A DNA stretch of 6,300 nt from Acidimicrobiaceae bacterium. GTDB lineage: Bacteria; Actinomycetota; Acidimicrobiia; Acidimicrobiales; Bog-793. Shown here one piece after another: positions 1 to 6,085 of this stretch (its first letter is position 1; each line of letters begins with the position of its first letter). Both the position numbers and the translations under genes were made by a program. The DNA is taken from positions 1 through 6,300 of the forward strand of contig DAIDIA010000195.1 in the NCBI GenBank assembly GCA_027459565.1, read 5' to 3'. A model generated the notes under the pieces. That model saw only the letters and a program-made list of their open reading frames with translations. It had not been told where the DNA came from and did not search any database.

Positions 1-658
1 ACCCTGCGGCCGAATTGCGCGGGTTGGCGAACAGCCGCAGACCCGCCTCGGCCTGGCGCCGGTTGAGCTCGTGAAAGGCACCGATGGGGAGATACACCTC
101 GCCGCGCACCTCGAGGACCTCGGGCATCTCTTGCGCCCCGAGGCCGAGACGGTGCGGAACGTCCGAGATGGTCCGGACATTCGCCGTCACATCCTCGCCG
201 ACGAGGCCGTCGCCGCGAGTCGCCGCCTGGACGAGCTCGCCCTGCTCGTAACGCAGCGACACCGCGAGTCCGTCGATCTTTGGCTCGCAGATGTACGAGA
301 ACGCCATCGGCGAGGCAGCCTGCGCCCGTTGCACGATGCGCTCCGCGCGCTCGCGCCACGCCTCGATCTCGTCGATCGTGACGGCATTGTCGAGGCTCAT
401 CATGCGCACCCGGTGTCGCACCTCTGCGAAGGTCGGCGACGGTGCGGCTCCTACGGATTGCGTCGGAGAGTACGCTCCGGCGAGATCGGGGAACTCGGCT
501 TCGAGCATCGCGAGCTCTCGCACCAATGCGTCGTACTCGGCATCCGCGATCTCCGGATTGTCCTCCTGGTGATAGAGCCGCGAGTGATACGCGATCTCCT
601 CTTGGAGTTCATGGATGCGCGCCGAGGCCGTCTCCTCGTGCGATGAAAGATCCGGCAC
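1..658 (-). CDS. ligA: NAD+-dependent DNA ligase LigA, N-terminal part (cut by window edge)
   Basis: LigA seals nicks in duplex DNA during replication and repair, using NAD+ to adenylate its own lysine. The visible 219 codons cover domain Ia and much of the adenylation domain. Domain Ia (about residues 20-60) has the NMN-binding signature, with Y29, H30, D39, Y42 and D43 in the pattern YHxxDxPxIxDAEYD. SPTQ follows at 64-67, then RHRVRMMSLDNA before the adenylation domain. The catalytic lysine is K127 in EPKIDGLAVSLRYEQG, followed by TRGDGLVGEDVTAN, RGEVYLP and FANPRNSAAG, where the window ends. The OB-fold, zinc finger, helix-hairpin-helix and BRCT domains lie outside. The start is a GTG whose first base is the last base of the mnmA stop (TAGTG), with a purine-rich ribosome site 7 nt upstream. 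It is the last visible gene of the hydrolase-desulfurase-mnmA-ligA cluster. The identification rests on directly read motifs and is secure. Confidence 0.96.
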   Translation of the reverse strand, partial: MPDLSSHEETASARIHELQEEIAYHSRLYHQEDNPEIADAEYDALVRELAMLEAEFPDLAGAYSPTQSVGAAPSPTFAEVRHRVRMMSLDNAVTIDEIEAWRERAERIVQRAQAASPMAFSYICEPKIDGLAVSLRYEQGELVQAATRGDGLVGEDVTANVRTISDVPHRLGLGAQEMPEVLEVRGEVYLPIGAFHELNRRQAEAGLRLFANPRNSAAG

Positions 659-1701
659 TAACAGACCACCCCTGAACCCACGACGCGATGCCCTACGTAG
701 AGCGCGACAATCTGGCCGCGTGCGATCTTGCGGAAGGGCTCATCGAAGGTCACACCGTCATCCTCAAGCGTCGCAGGGCGCGCCGCTCCATGGGCGCTCA
801 TCTGCACATGGACGCGCGCGCCAGCAGCGAGTGGCTCGTGCACCCATGTCCTTTGCGTTAGACGGAGACCGGGAACCATCAGCTCCTCGCGGTCTCCGAC
901 CGTCACGATCCTTTGGTCGATGTCGACATCGATCACGTAGCGCGGCCGCTCCCGCGAATGCGTCGGAAGACCGCGGCGCTGTCCGATGGTCACGAGCTCT
1001 ACTGCGGCGACCTCTCCATGATCGACTCCGGACGCGCTCTCGACGACCCGCGCCCTGTGGAGATCGATCCTCTCACCGAGAAACTGCGCGCGGCCGAGTC
1101 CCTTCGTGCGCGAGGCGATGAAACAGACATCCTGACTGTCGGGTTTCGCGAAGGTTGCGAGCCCGCGGCGCGCCGCGACCGCTCGCACCCCGGTCTTTTC
1201 CATCGTGCCGACGGGAAGGAGGAGATAGTCGAGCTGATCTGCGCCGAGGATCGAGAGCACATAGGACTGGTCCTTGGCGCGGTCGGCCCCGCGCAGCAGC
1301 TGCGCACGACCACTCGCAGCGCGCTCGACACGCGCATGATGCCCCGTAGCGACGCGATCGAATCCCAGCCTCTTCGCTCGGGCGATGAAGGTGTCGAATT
1401 TCAGATGTCGGTTGCATTCGACGCAGGGATTCGGGGTCTCGCCGCGCCGGTGTGCCTCGACATAGGGATCGACGACCATCTCATTGAAGGTCTCGGTGAA
1501 ATTGAACACGTGGTGATCGATCCCGAGTCGGTCACAGACGCGCCGCGCGTCGGTGACATCCGCGACCGAGCAGCATCCCGAATCGCCCGCGCCGCCCCAG
1601 AGTTTCATCGTCGCGCCGACGACCTCATGTCCCTCGTCGACCAGCAGCGCCGCGGCAACCGAGGAGTCGACTCCGCCGGACATGGCGACAAGGATGCGCA
1701 T
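658..1701 (-). CDS. mnmA: tRNA-specific 2-thiouridylase MnmA (TrmU)
   Basis: MnmA activates U34 of the tRNAs for Lys, Glu and Gln with ATP, then replaces the oxygen at C2 with sulfur to give 2-thiouridine; it acts in the cytoplasm. The 347-residue product is close to the usual 350-370. An N-type PP-loop, SGGVDSS, is at 8-14. The nucleophilic cysteine is most likely C96 in NPCVECN (91-97), and the second catalytic cysteine, which carries the persulfide, is C193 in DSQDVCFI (188-195). GHHAR (120-124), KDQSYVL (143-149) and IGQRRGL (239-245) are further family signatures. The C-terminal beta-barrel half (about 250-347) is complete. The start at 1701 gives the normal MRILVAMSGG opening. A run of five Gs abuts that ATG with no spacer, so initiation is probably by coupling to the desulfurase gene 18 bp upstream. 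The neighbouring cysteine desulfurase is the likely sulfur donor. Confidence 0.96.
   Translation of the reverse strand: MRILVAMSGGVDSSVAAALLVDEGHEVVGATMKLWGGAGDSGCCSVADVTDARRVCDRLGIDHHVFNFTETFNEMVVDPYVEAHRRGETPNPCVECNRHLKFDTFIARAKRLGFDRVATGHHARVERAASGRAQLLRGADRAKDQSYVLSILGADQLDYLLLPVGTMEKTGVRAVAARRGLATFAKPDSQDVCFIASRTKGLGRAQFLGERIDLHRARVVESASGVDHGEVAAVELVTIGQRRGLPTHSRERPRYVIDVDIDQRIVTVGDREELMVPGLRLTQRTWVHEPLAAGARVHVQMSAHGAARPATLEDDGVTFDEPFRKIARGQIVALYVGHRVVGSGVVC
666..673 (-). promoter_or_regulatory. Ribosome binding site of ligA, inside the end of mnmA
   Basis: On the minus strand the sequence AGGGGTGG lies 7 nt before the GTG start of ligA and within the last codons of mnmA. It supports the GTG at 658 as the true start and indicates translation coupled to mnmA through the TAGTG stop/start overlap. 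The match to the anti-Shine-Dalgarno sequence is imperfect. Confidence 0.6.
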
Positions 1702-1719
1702 CCCCCTATTCTCGCAGGA

Positions 1720-2877
1720 TTATCCCCGATCCCTCGCGACAACCTGGTGGTGCGCGGCGACAACGCTGGCGATGGCGTAATCGATCTCCTCCCCGCTCGT
1801 ACTCGGACCGAGGGTGAAACGGATGCACGAGCGGGCCTCCTCTTGCGTCAGTCCCATCGCGATGAGCACGTGACTCGGTTCGATCGCCCCGCTCGCGCAC
1901 GATGACCCGGCCGAGGCGGCAATGCCGTAGCGGTCCAGCAGCAAGAGGAACTCCTCGTTCGTGACGCCGGGGAAGACGAGGTGTGCGTTGCCGGGGTGGC
2001 GAAGGCGCCGGTCGACGCTCTCGTGGACTCCGGGGATCTCGTGGACCAGGGCATCGACAAACCGGTCGCGGAGCGCGCGGACCCGCTCTACGGTCTCAGA
2101 GCGCCGCTCGGCAGTGATCCGCATGGCAACGGCGAACCCGGCGATGCCCGCAACATTCTCGGTGCCGGCACGAAGGTCACGCTCCTGGGAACCTCCCCGG
2201 AGTATCGGACGGATCCGTTGCCGCGCCCGGTCGTTCACGACAAGCGCACCGACACCCTTTGGCCCCCCGATCTTGTGCGCGGAATAGCTCACGAGATCAC
2301 AGCCCCGCGTCAGGCTCTTGACATCACAGAACGCAAGTGCCTGCACCGCGTCACAGTGGATCAACGCATCTCGCGCATGCGACCGCACCAGCTCCACGAC
2401 GTCGGCGATTGGCTGGACCGTCCCCACCTCGTTGTTGACCGCCATCACCGAGACCAGCTCCGTCGCGTGGTCAACGAGGTCGCCAAGGCGCTCGAGATCG
2501 ACCAGTCCGTTGCGACTGACCGGAGCAATCCGCGCACCGATCGACTCTGCAGGCCTCAACACGCCATGGTGTTCGATCGCGCTGACGACCACATGTCCGC
2601 CGTCGCTCTGCTCGACGCCCAGAATCGCGAGGTTGTCGGCCTCTGTTCCCCCGCTCGTGAATACGATCTCGCCAGCCCGGCACCCAAATTCCCCACTGAG
2701 GATGTCGCGCGCGTCGTCGATTGCCCTGCGCACGTCGCGCGCCTGTCGATAGATGCCGGAGGGATTCGCGAAACCCTCGCGCAGGTAGAGCAGCATCTCG
2801 TCAACCACCTCGGGCATGACCGGAGTGGTGGCGCCATGGTCGAGGTACGCAGATGACCGCCCGGGCGCATTCGTCAT
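1720..2877 (-). CDS. Cysteine desulfurase, IscS/NifS type (class V aminotransferase fold)
   Basis: This PLP enzyme converts L-cysteine to alanine and holds the sulfur as a persulfide on its active-site cysteine for transfer to acceptors. The 385-residue protein opens with YLDHGATTP (11-19). It has the PLP-stacking histidine H103 in IEHHG, N149 in NNEVGT, D176 and Q179 in HCDAVQ, the PLP lysine K202 in SAHKIGGPKG, and RAGTEN at 236-241. The catalytic cysteine is C327 in SAGSSCASG, followed by EPSHVL; that loop context is typical of group I (IscS/NifS) rather than SufS enzymes. The ATG lies 4 bp after the upstream hydrolase stop and has no clear ribosome site, suggesting coupled translation. 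It is immediately followed by mnmA, and no TusABCDE relay gene is visible, so direct transfer to MnmA (as known for YrvO-MnmA of Bacillus) is the likely role. Supply to Fe-S assembly cannot be excluded. Calling it iscS rather than a dedicated tRNA-thiolation paralogue is uncertain, so no symbol is given. Confidence 0.93.
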   Translation of the reverse strand: MTNAPGRSSAYLDHGATTPVMPEVVDEMLLYLREGFANPSGIYRQARDVRRAIDDARDILSGEFGCRAGEIVFTSGGTEADNLAILGVEQSDGGHVVVSAIEHHGVLRPAESIGARIAPVSRNGLVDLERLGDLVDHATELVSVMAVNNEVGTVQPIADVVELVRSHARDALIHCDAVQALAFCDVKSLTRGCDLVSYSAHKIGGPKGVGALVVNDRARQRIRPILRGGSQERDLRAGTENVAGIAGFAVAMRITAERRSETVERVRALRDRFVDALVHEIPGVHESVDRRLRHPGNAHLVFPGVTNEEFLLLLDRYGIAASAGSSCASGAIEPSHVLIAMGLTQEEARSCIRFTLGPSTSGEEIDYAIASVVAAHHQVVARDRG

Positions 2878-2881
2878 GGTT

Positions 2882-4108
2882 CTAGCTTGTCAGATAACAG
2901 CTTCCCGGACCCTGGGTGAGCGGGGCAATCGCCGGCGCACGCTGGCCCGACGAGATCGTCGCCACGAGGGGATGCGCGTTCCCGAGTCTCAAAAGTGCCC
3001 GACCCGGCGCGGTCCCGGCAAATTCGTCGTGCAAGAACAGCGTGGTCGTCGACGCCACCGCATCGAACGCGCGGATATCGGTTCCGATGTAGGGCGGCAG
3101 ATGGTGCGCGCTGAGTATCTTCAGGAACCATTTGTGGCTCGTGTGCACTCCGTTGTAGATCGCAAGGGAGAACTGTGGCGGGTTGCAGGTATCGGTCGCA
3201 CTCTGGGAGACAAACAGCGATGGAGAGGTCCGGGTCGCGGACAGCGCATCCGGCGTCAGCGTTCCCGCGCCGAAGAGTTCCCCTGAGAGATCGATCACGG
3301 CGCGGTATCTCAGTGTGGGCGCCTGGTACTTCGGGTCATAGGCAAGCGCCACCGCCGTCGTCGCCCCATCGGACTGACCCGCAAGCGCGATCTGCGTGTG
3401 GCTGATGAGTCCGTGTGCGATCGGGCACAGCTGCGAGGTCCGGCCCGTCGACTTGAGCAGCTCGCGCGTCACGAATGCCATGTCGCCGGGCTGGTTGATG
3501 TCATCGGCCTCCGGAAGGAAGCTGTTCGCGACGCCGATGCTGGAAACCGCCTGCTGGCTCGTGTCCGGGAACAGGGGCGCGGCGACGACAAATCCGGCAC
3601 GTACCCAGTGGTCGAGGAGTTTCGCGTAGGTGTCGGGAGTCAGTGCATAGCCGTGTCCGAAGACCACCATCGGGAAGGGACCGTGGCGGAGCGCCGGATG
3701 CGCGTCGGGAGTCTCGAGTACCCCGCGAACCGGTGAGAGGGTCGGATAGCGCACCTCGGTGACGAGCAGTCTCCCCTTCTTCGAGGTGCTGTTGAGATAG
3801 TTCGGCGTCATCCTCGACGGATCGAAGAACGTGCAGTTCGCGATTCCGACTGAATAGTGCACGGGCGCGATCGCGGCTGGTCTGGGCTTCGCGCGGCGAG
3901 GAACCAGCACCGTCGACAGAAGGCCCCCGCCCATCGCGAGGACCACGACAAAAGCCAGCAGGGCGATCCTCCGGCGTCGTCGCTCCATCGCGCGCTGGGC
4001 AGACCGGGACGACCCCGTGCGCCCGGTGCGCTGGGGTGTGGATCGACTACGCGATGTCGGGGCGCGGCGACGCGGTGGGGGCCCCGTTGGGCGCCGGGAT
4101 TTTGGCAT
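2882..4108 (-). CDS. Membrane-anchored alpha/beta hydrolase (esterase/lipase-like), extracytoplasmic
   Basis: This is a serine-hydrolase-fold protein of 408 residues with unknown substrate. Residues 1-47 form a low-complexity Arg/Pro/Ser tail with 17 Lys/Arg residues, followed by one hydrophobic segment (about 48-69) and a second arginine pair at 71-72. This fits an N-in/C-out signal anchor. The catalytic domain has an oxyanion-hole motif FGHGY (150-154), a nucleophile elbow GQSDG (244-248, Ser246), a probable acid D306 in SATDTCNPP and a probable base H336 (or H335) in AHHLPPY. The layout resembles PAF-acetylhydrolase/chlorophyllase-type or polyester-hydrolase-like esterases. All four cysteines (92, 228, 308, 404) lie after the membrane segment, as expected for two disulfides outside the cell. 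Met41, just before the arginine cluster, is a possible alternative start, but it has no ribosome site. The gene heads the cluster; its stop is 4 bp from the desulfurase start. The fold assignment is firm, the substrate unknown. Confidence 0.85.
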   Translation of the reverse strand: MPKSRRPTGPPPRRRAPTSRSRSTPQRTGRTGSSRSAQRAMERRRRRIALLAFVVVLAMGGGLLSTVLVPRRAKPRPAAIAPVHYSVGIANCTFFDPSRMTPNYLNSTSKKGRLLVTEVRYPTLSPVRGVLETPDAHPALRHGPFPMVVFGHGYALTPDTYAKLLDHWVRAGFVVAAPLFPDTSQQAVSSIGVANSFLPEADDINQPGDMAFVTRELLKSTGRTSQLCPIAHGLISHTQIALAGQSDGATTAVALAYDPKYQAPTLRYRAVIDLSGELFGAGTLTPDALSATRTSPSLFVSQSATDTCNPPQFSLAIYNGVHTSHKWFLKILSAHHLPPYIGTDIRAFDAVASTTTLFLHDEFAGTAPGRALLRLGNAHPLVATISSGQRAPAIAPLTQGPGSCYLTS

Positions 4109-4114
4109 CGCTCC

Positions 4115-4120
4115 AAGCTA
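4115..4120 (-). promoter_or_regulatory. Predicted -10 element, leaderless promoter of the hydrolase-desulfurase-mnmA-ligA cluster
   Basis: Minus-strand TAGCTT matches TANNNT and is separated from the hydrolase ATG by exactly 6 nt (GGAGCG). That spacing would put transcription initiation at the A of the ATG. The GGAG in the spacer is only 2 nt from the ATG, too close for a normal ribosome site. No -35 element is recognisable. It sits in the 65-bp gap after the membrane-protein gene. Confidence 0.5.
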
Positions 4121-4173
4121 CAAGATCAACGGATTGGATTTGGGACGCACAGACGAACTTGTTCTGGTCGTTT

Positions 4174-4653
4174 TCAGTTCGGCTGGGCGATCATCACGAC
4201 GAGGGCGGCGACAAAGCACAGGTTCGTGATCATCGCCGCGCGCTCGCAGCGAAGCGTCGCACTCGCCAACGCCTCGCGCGCAGATGGCTCAGCCGCATCC
4301 GGCCGGTCGACGCCGATGCACTGCTGGATCTTCGCCTCGGCTGGCCAGAGCATGCCCGAGGCGACGCCCGTCGCGATGAGCCAGATGCCGAGGCCGAGAT
4401 AGGGGAAGAGGTGGTGCACGTCGTGGGAGAATCCGAGCGCGATCGCCCCGAACACCGGAACCAGATAGATCGCACGGGCCCCGATGTTCTTCCCCGGTCG
4501 GAAGTACCGCTGCAGTGCCGGCGCGTGCCATGGATCTTGGGAGACGCGCACGAGTCTCGCGTAGGCGCCCGTCATCCCGAGGGCGCCGAAGCCGATCACG
4601 GCGAGCAGAACGTGGACAATGACGACCAGTGCGTACCAGGGGTTGCTCAGCAT
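4174..4653 (-). CDS. Small integral membrane protein, four predicted helices, function unknown
   Basis: I do not recognise a characterised family with certainty. The overall look (about 160 residues, four helices, a histidine in helix 1) is reminiscent of DUF2269-type predicted membrane proteins, but this is a weak impression. Using the ATG at 4653 the product is 159 residues. Hydrophobic segments lie at about 6-28, 58-76, 84-104 and 139-156. The first contains H14 and a GFGALGMTG stretch. A histidine-rich turn, HDVHH (77-81), lies between helices 2 and 3, and W103-P104 ends helix 3. The loop at about 105-138 is polar and charged. A TTG one codon upstream (4656) is an alternative start, but GGAG at 4659-4662 is 5 nt from the ATG, which favours the ATG. 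The gene starts 24 bp after the murA stop on the same strand and is probably cotranscribed with it. The histidines near helix ends could bind a metal or heme; this is speculation. Confidence 0.8.
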   Translation of the reverse strand: MLSNPWYALVVIVHVLLAVIGFGALGMTGAYARLVRVSQDPWHAPALQRYFRPGKNIGARAIYLVPVFGAIALGFSHDVHHLFPYLGLGIWLIATGVASGMLWPAEAKIQQCIGVDRPDAAEPSAREALASATLRCERAAMITNLCFVAALVVMIAQPN

Positions 4654-4658
4654 CAACG

Positions 4659-4662
4659 CTCC
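4659..4662 (-). promoter_or_regulatory. Ribosome binding site of the four-helix membrane protein gene
   Basis: Minus-strand GGAG lies 5 nt before the ATG at 4653 and only 2 nt before the in-frame TTG at 4656. It therefore selects the ATG as start. The site is in the 24-bp gap after murA. Confidence 0.55.
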
Positions 4663-4677
4663 ATCCGCGATCTCGCG

Positions 4678-5952
4678 CTAATACCGTTCGCGCGGGCCGC
4701 CCTGGACGCACCGGATGTCGACACCGAGAGAACCGAGCTTGCGCACAAAGTGTTCGTACCCTCTGTCGATGTGTTCGACCCCGCTGACCTCGGTGTACCC
4801 ATCCGCGACGAGTCCGGCCAGCACCAGCGCCGCTCCCGCGCGGATGTCGCGTGCGCGCACCGGCGCCCCCGAGAGTCGATCGATTCCGCGCACGATCGCG
4901 TGGTGACCCTCGATCGTGATGTCGGCTCCCATCCTGCGGAGCTCGTCGATATAGCCAAACCTGCCGGTGAAGACATTCTCGCTCGCGATCGCCACGCCCG
5001 AGGCGACCGTCAGCATCGTCACGAGCAAGGGCTTGTAGTCCGTCGCCACTCCCGGATAGGGAAGCGTCGCCACGTCAACGGCGCGGAGTCGGTCAGAGGA
5101 GGAGGCTCTGATCCCCCCCTCGATCCGTTCGATCTCCATCCCCATCGCGACGAGCTTCTCCAACAGCATGTCCATGTGCTCCGCGCGTGCGCCGTCGAGC
5201 GTGACCGTGCCTCCAGCGAGACCCACTGCCGCGAGGAAGGTGGCGGCCTCGATGCGGTCCGGAATCGTCCGATGTGACACGGGATGGAGTTCGTCGACAC
5301 CTTCGATCTCGATGCGCGAGGTTCCGGCCCCGGATATCTTCGCACCCATCTCCGTCAGCATCTCCGCGAGGTCCTGCACCTCGGGCTCACGCGCGGCGTT
5401 CTCGATCACCGTCGATCCGCGCGCGGTGACCGCTGCCATCAACACATTGTCCGTGGCCGTGTGGCTAGGAAATTCGAGCTCGATCTCCTTGCCGACGAGT
5501 CGCTCGCAGTGACCCTCGACATAACCGTGCTCCGTCGTGAACGTCGCGCCCAGCTCCGTGAGCGCACGGAGGTGCATGTCGATCGGCCGATGGCCGAAAT
5601 CGTCACCACCGGGAAGCGAGACTCGGGCGGATCCGTGGCGCGCGAGTAGCGGGCCCAGTACCACGAACGAGGCTCGCATCTTCTCGACGAGCTCGTAGGG
5701 GGCGATCGGCGTGAGCACCTCGGGAGTCACGATCACGAGCTCGCCGTCATCCTCGCGACCGACCTCGGCGCCGATCGCCGTGAGGACCTCGCACATGAAC
5801 TGCACGTCAGTGATGTCCGGTACCGCTTGAAGCCGCGTCGTCCCCGTGGTGAGCAGCGCCGCGGCCATCAGCTTGAGAGCCGAGTTCTTGGCGCCCTGGA
5901 TCTCCACGTTCCCGGCCAGTGGCGCGGCAGGACGAACTACAAAGCGCTCCAT
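4678..5952 (-). CDS. murA: UDP-N-acetylglucosamine 1-carboxyvinyltransferase MurA (Asp117 form)
   Basis: MurA transfers enolpyruvate from phosphoenolpyruvate to the 3'-OH of UDP-GlcNAc, the first committed step of peptidoglycan synthesis, in the cytoplasm. The 424-residue product has the normal length. K22-N23 are in the GAKN motif (20-23), with R93 in MRAS, R122, D305 in GVATDYKP, R331 in the ENVF-FGYIDELRRMGA region and R397 in HIDRGYE. These match the UDP-GlcNAc and PEP contact residues of the E. coli enzyme in place and mostly in number. The active-site loop reads SLPGGDDFG (112-120): the position normally held by the fosfomycin-reactive cysteine (C115 in E. coli) is Asp117, as in the Mycobacterium tuberculosis enzyme. 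The frame stays open upstream to 6072, but those 40 residues (Arg/Pro-rich) are unlike any MurA N-terminus, and MERFVVR at 5952 is the standard opening. AGGAG directly abuts this ATG, so a leaderless transcript is more likely than normal ribosome-site use. Confidence 0.97.
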   Translation of the reverse strand: MERFVVRPAAPLAGNVEIQGAKNSALKLMAAALLTTGTTRLQAVPDITDVQFMCEVLTAIGAEVGREDDGELVIVTPEVLTPIAPYELVEKMRASFVVLGPLLARHGSARVSLPGGDDFGHRPIDMHLRALTELGATFTTEHGYVEGHCERLVGKEIELEFPSHTATDNVLMAAVTARGSTVIENAAREPEVQDLAEMLTEMGAKISGAGTSRIEIEGVDELHPVSHRTIPDRIEAATFLAAVGLAGGTVTLDGARAEHMDMLLEKLVAMGMEIERIEGGIRASSSDRLRAVDVATLPYPGVATDYKPLLVTMLTVASGVAIASENVFTGRFGYIDELRRMGADITIEGHHAIVRGIDRLSGAPVRARDIRAGAALVLAGLVADGYTEVSGVEHIDRGYEHFVRKLGSLGVDIRCVQGGPRERY

Positions 5953-5958
5953 CTCCTG

Positions 5959-5964
5959 ACCATA
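5959..5964 (-). promoter_or_regulatory. Predicted -10 element, leaderless promoter of murA
   Basis: Minus-strand TATGGT (TANNNT) is followed by exactly 6 nt (CAGGAG) and then the murA ATG, so transcription would begin at or next to the start codon. The AGGAG in the spacer has no gap to the ATG and would not work as an ordinary ribosome site. The -35 region is G-rich, with no TTGACA-like hexamer. Confidence 0.55.
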
Positions 5965-6024
5965 GCTTGTCCCCGCGGCCGCCCGCCTCCCCCCTTTTGG
6001 CCGATTCGTCCGAGGACGACGGCG

Positions 6025-6038
6025 TGAACAGGTGTTTG
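6025..6038. promoter_or_regulatory. Possible LexA-type operator (near-consensus palindrome)
   Basis: TGAACAGGTGTTTG matches the Gram-positive LexA box CGAACRNRYGTTYG at every position except the first (T for C). The core is a GAAC-N4-GTTT inverted repeat with AACA/TGTT arms. It lies 35 bp upstream of the glpX -10 element and about 60 bp upstream of the murA -10 element. Neither gene is a classical SOS gene, so the site could bind another dimeric repressor or be chance. Confidence 0.3.
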
Positions 6039-6073
6039 TGCCGCCGTCGATAGAGAAATCACGCGCTGCCAAC

Positions 6074-6079
6074 TACAGT
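6074..6079 (+). promoter_or_regulatory. Predicted -10 element, leaderless promoter of glpX
   Basis: TACAGT (TANNNT) is followed by exactly 6 nt (CAGAAC) and then the glpX ATG. No purine-rich ribosome site precedes the start, which is consistent with a leaderless transcript starting at the ATG. No convincing -35 hexamer is visible. Confidence 0.55.
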
Positions 6080-6085
6080 CAGAAC

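Larger units (their letters stand above)
5953..6085. other. Divergent intergenic region between murA and glpX
   Basis: This 133-bp stretch separates two divergently transcribed genes and contains both promoters. From left to right it holds the murA -10 element (5959-5964), a tract that is G-rich on the minus strand (about 5971-5996, including a GCGGCCGC), a LexA-like palindrome (6025-6038) and the glpX -10 element (6074-6079). I see no RNA gene or small coding region in it. Confidence 0.8.

Noticed and set aside
71..646. Plus-strand open frame of 191 codons opposite ligA
   Set aside because: The minus strand reads LigA motifs throughout, including the KxDG catalytic motif; the plus frame is a shadow.
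913..1905. Long open frame on the plus strand (330 codons) opposite mnmA and the desulfurase gene
   Set aside because: It is a high-G+C shadow of well-identified genes on the other strand; the translation shows no domain and is rich in Arg, Asp and His as expected for an antisense reading.
2833..2844. Gly14 in the desulfurase motif DHGATTP instead of the commoner DHAATTP
   Set aside because: A small conservative change outside the catalytic residues; all PLP and sulfur-transfer residues are present.
1981..2856. Long open frame on the plus strand (291 codons) opposite the desulfurase gene
   Set aside because: Shadow frame; its codons are the mirror of a fully motif-supported cysteine desulfurase.
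4152..4174. Imperfect inverted repeat followed by TTTT on the plus strand, a possible terminator
   Set aside because: The stem is short and mispaired, and the T-run is on the wrong strand for the minus-strand genes on both sides.
4036..5277. Plus-strand open frame of 413 codons across the hydrolase start, the membrane protein gene and murA
   Set aside because: It crosses three real minus-strand genes, has no recognisable motif and is biased in the way antisense frames are in G+C-rich DNA.
5953..6072. In-frame 40-residue N-terminal extension of MurA starting at 6072
   Set aside because: The extension is Arg/Pro-rich, unlike any MurA N-terminus, and would cover the whole divergent promoter region. 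The standard MERFVVR opening is at 5952.
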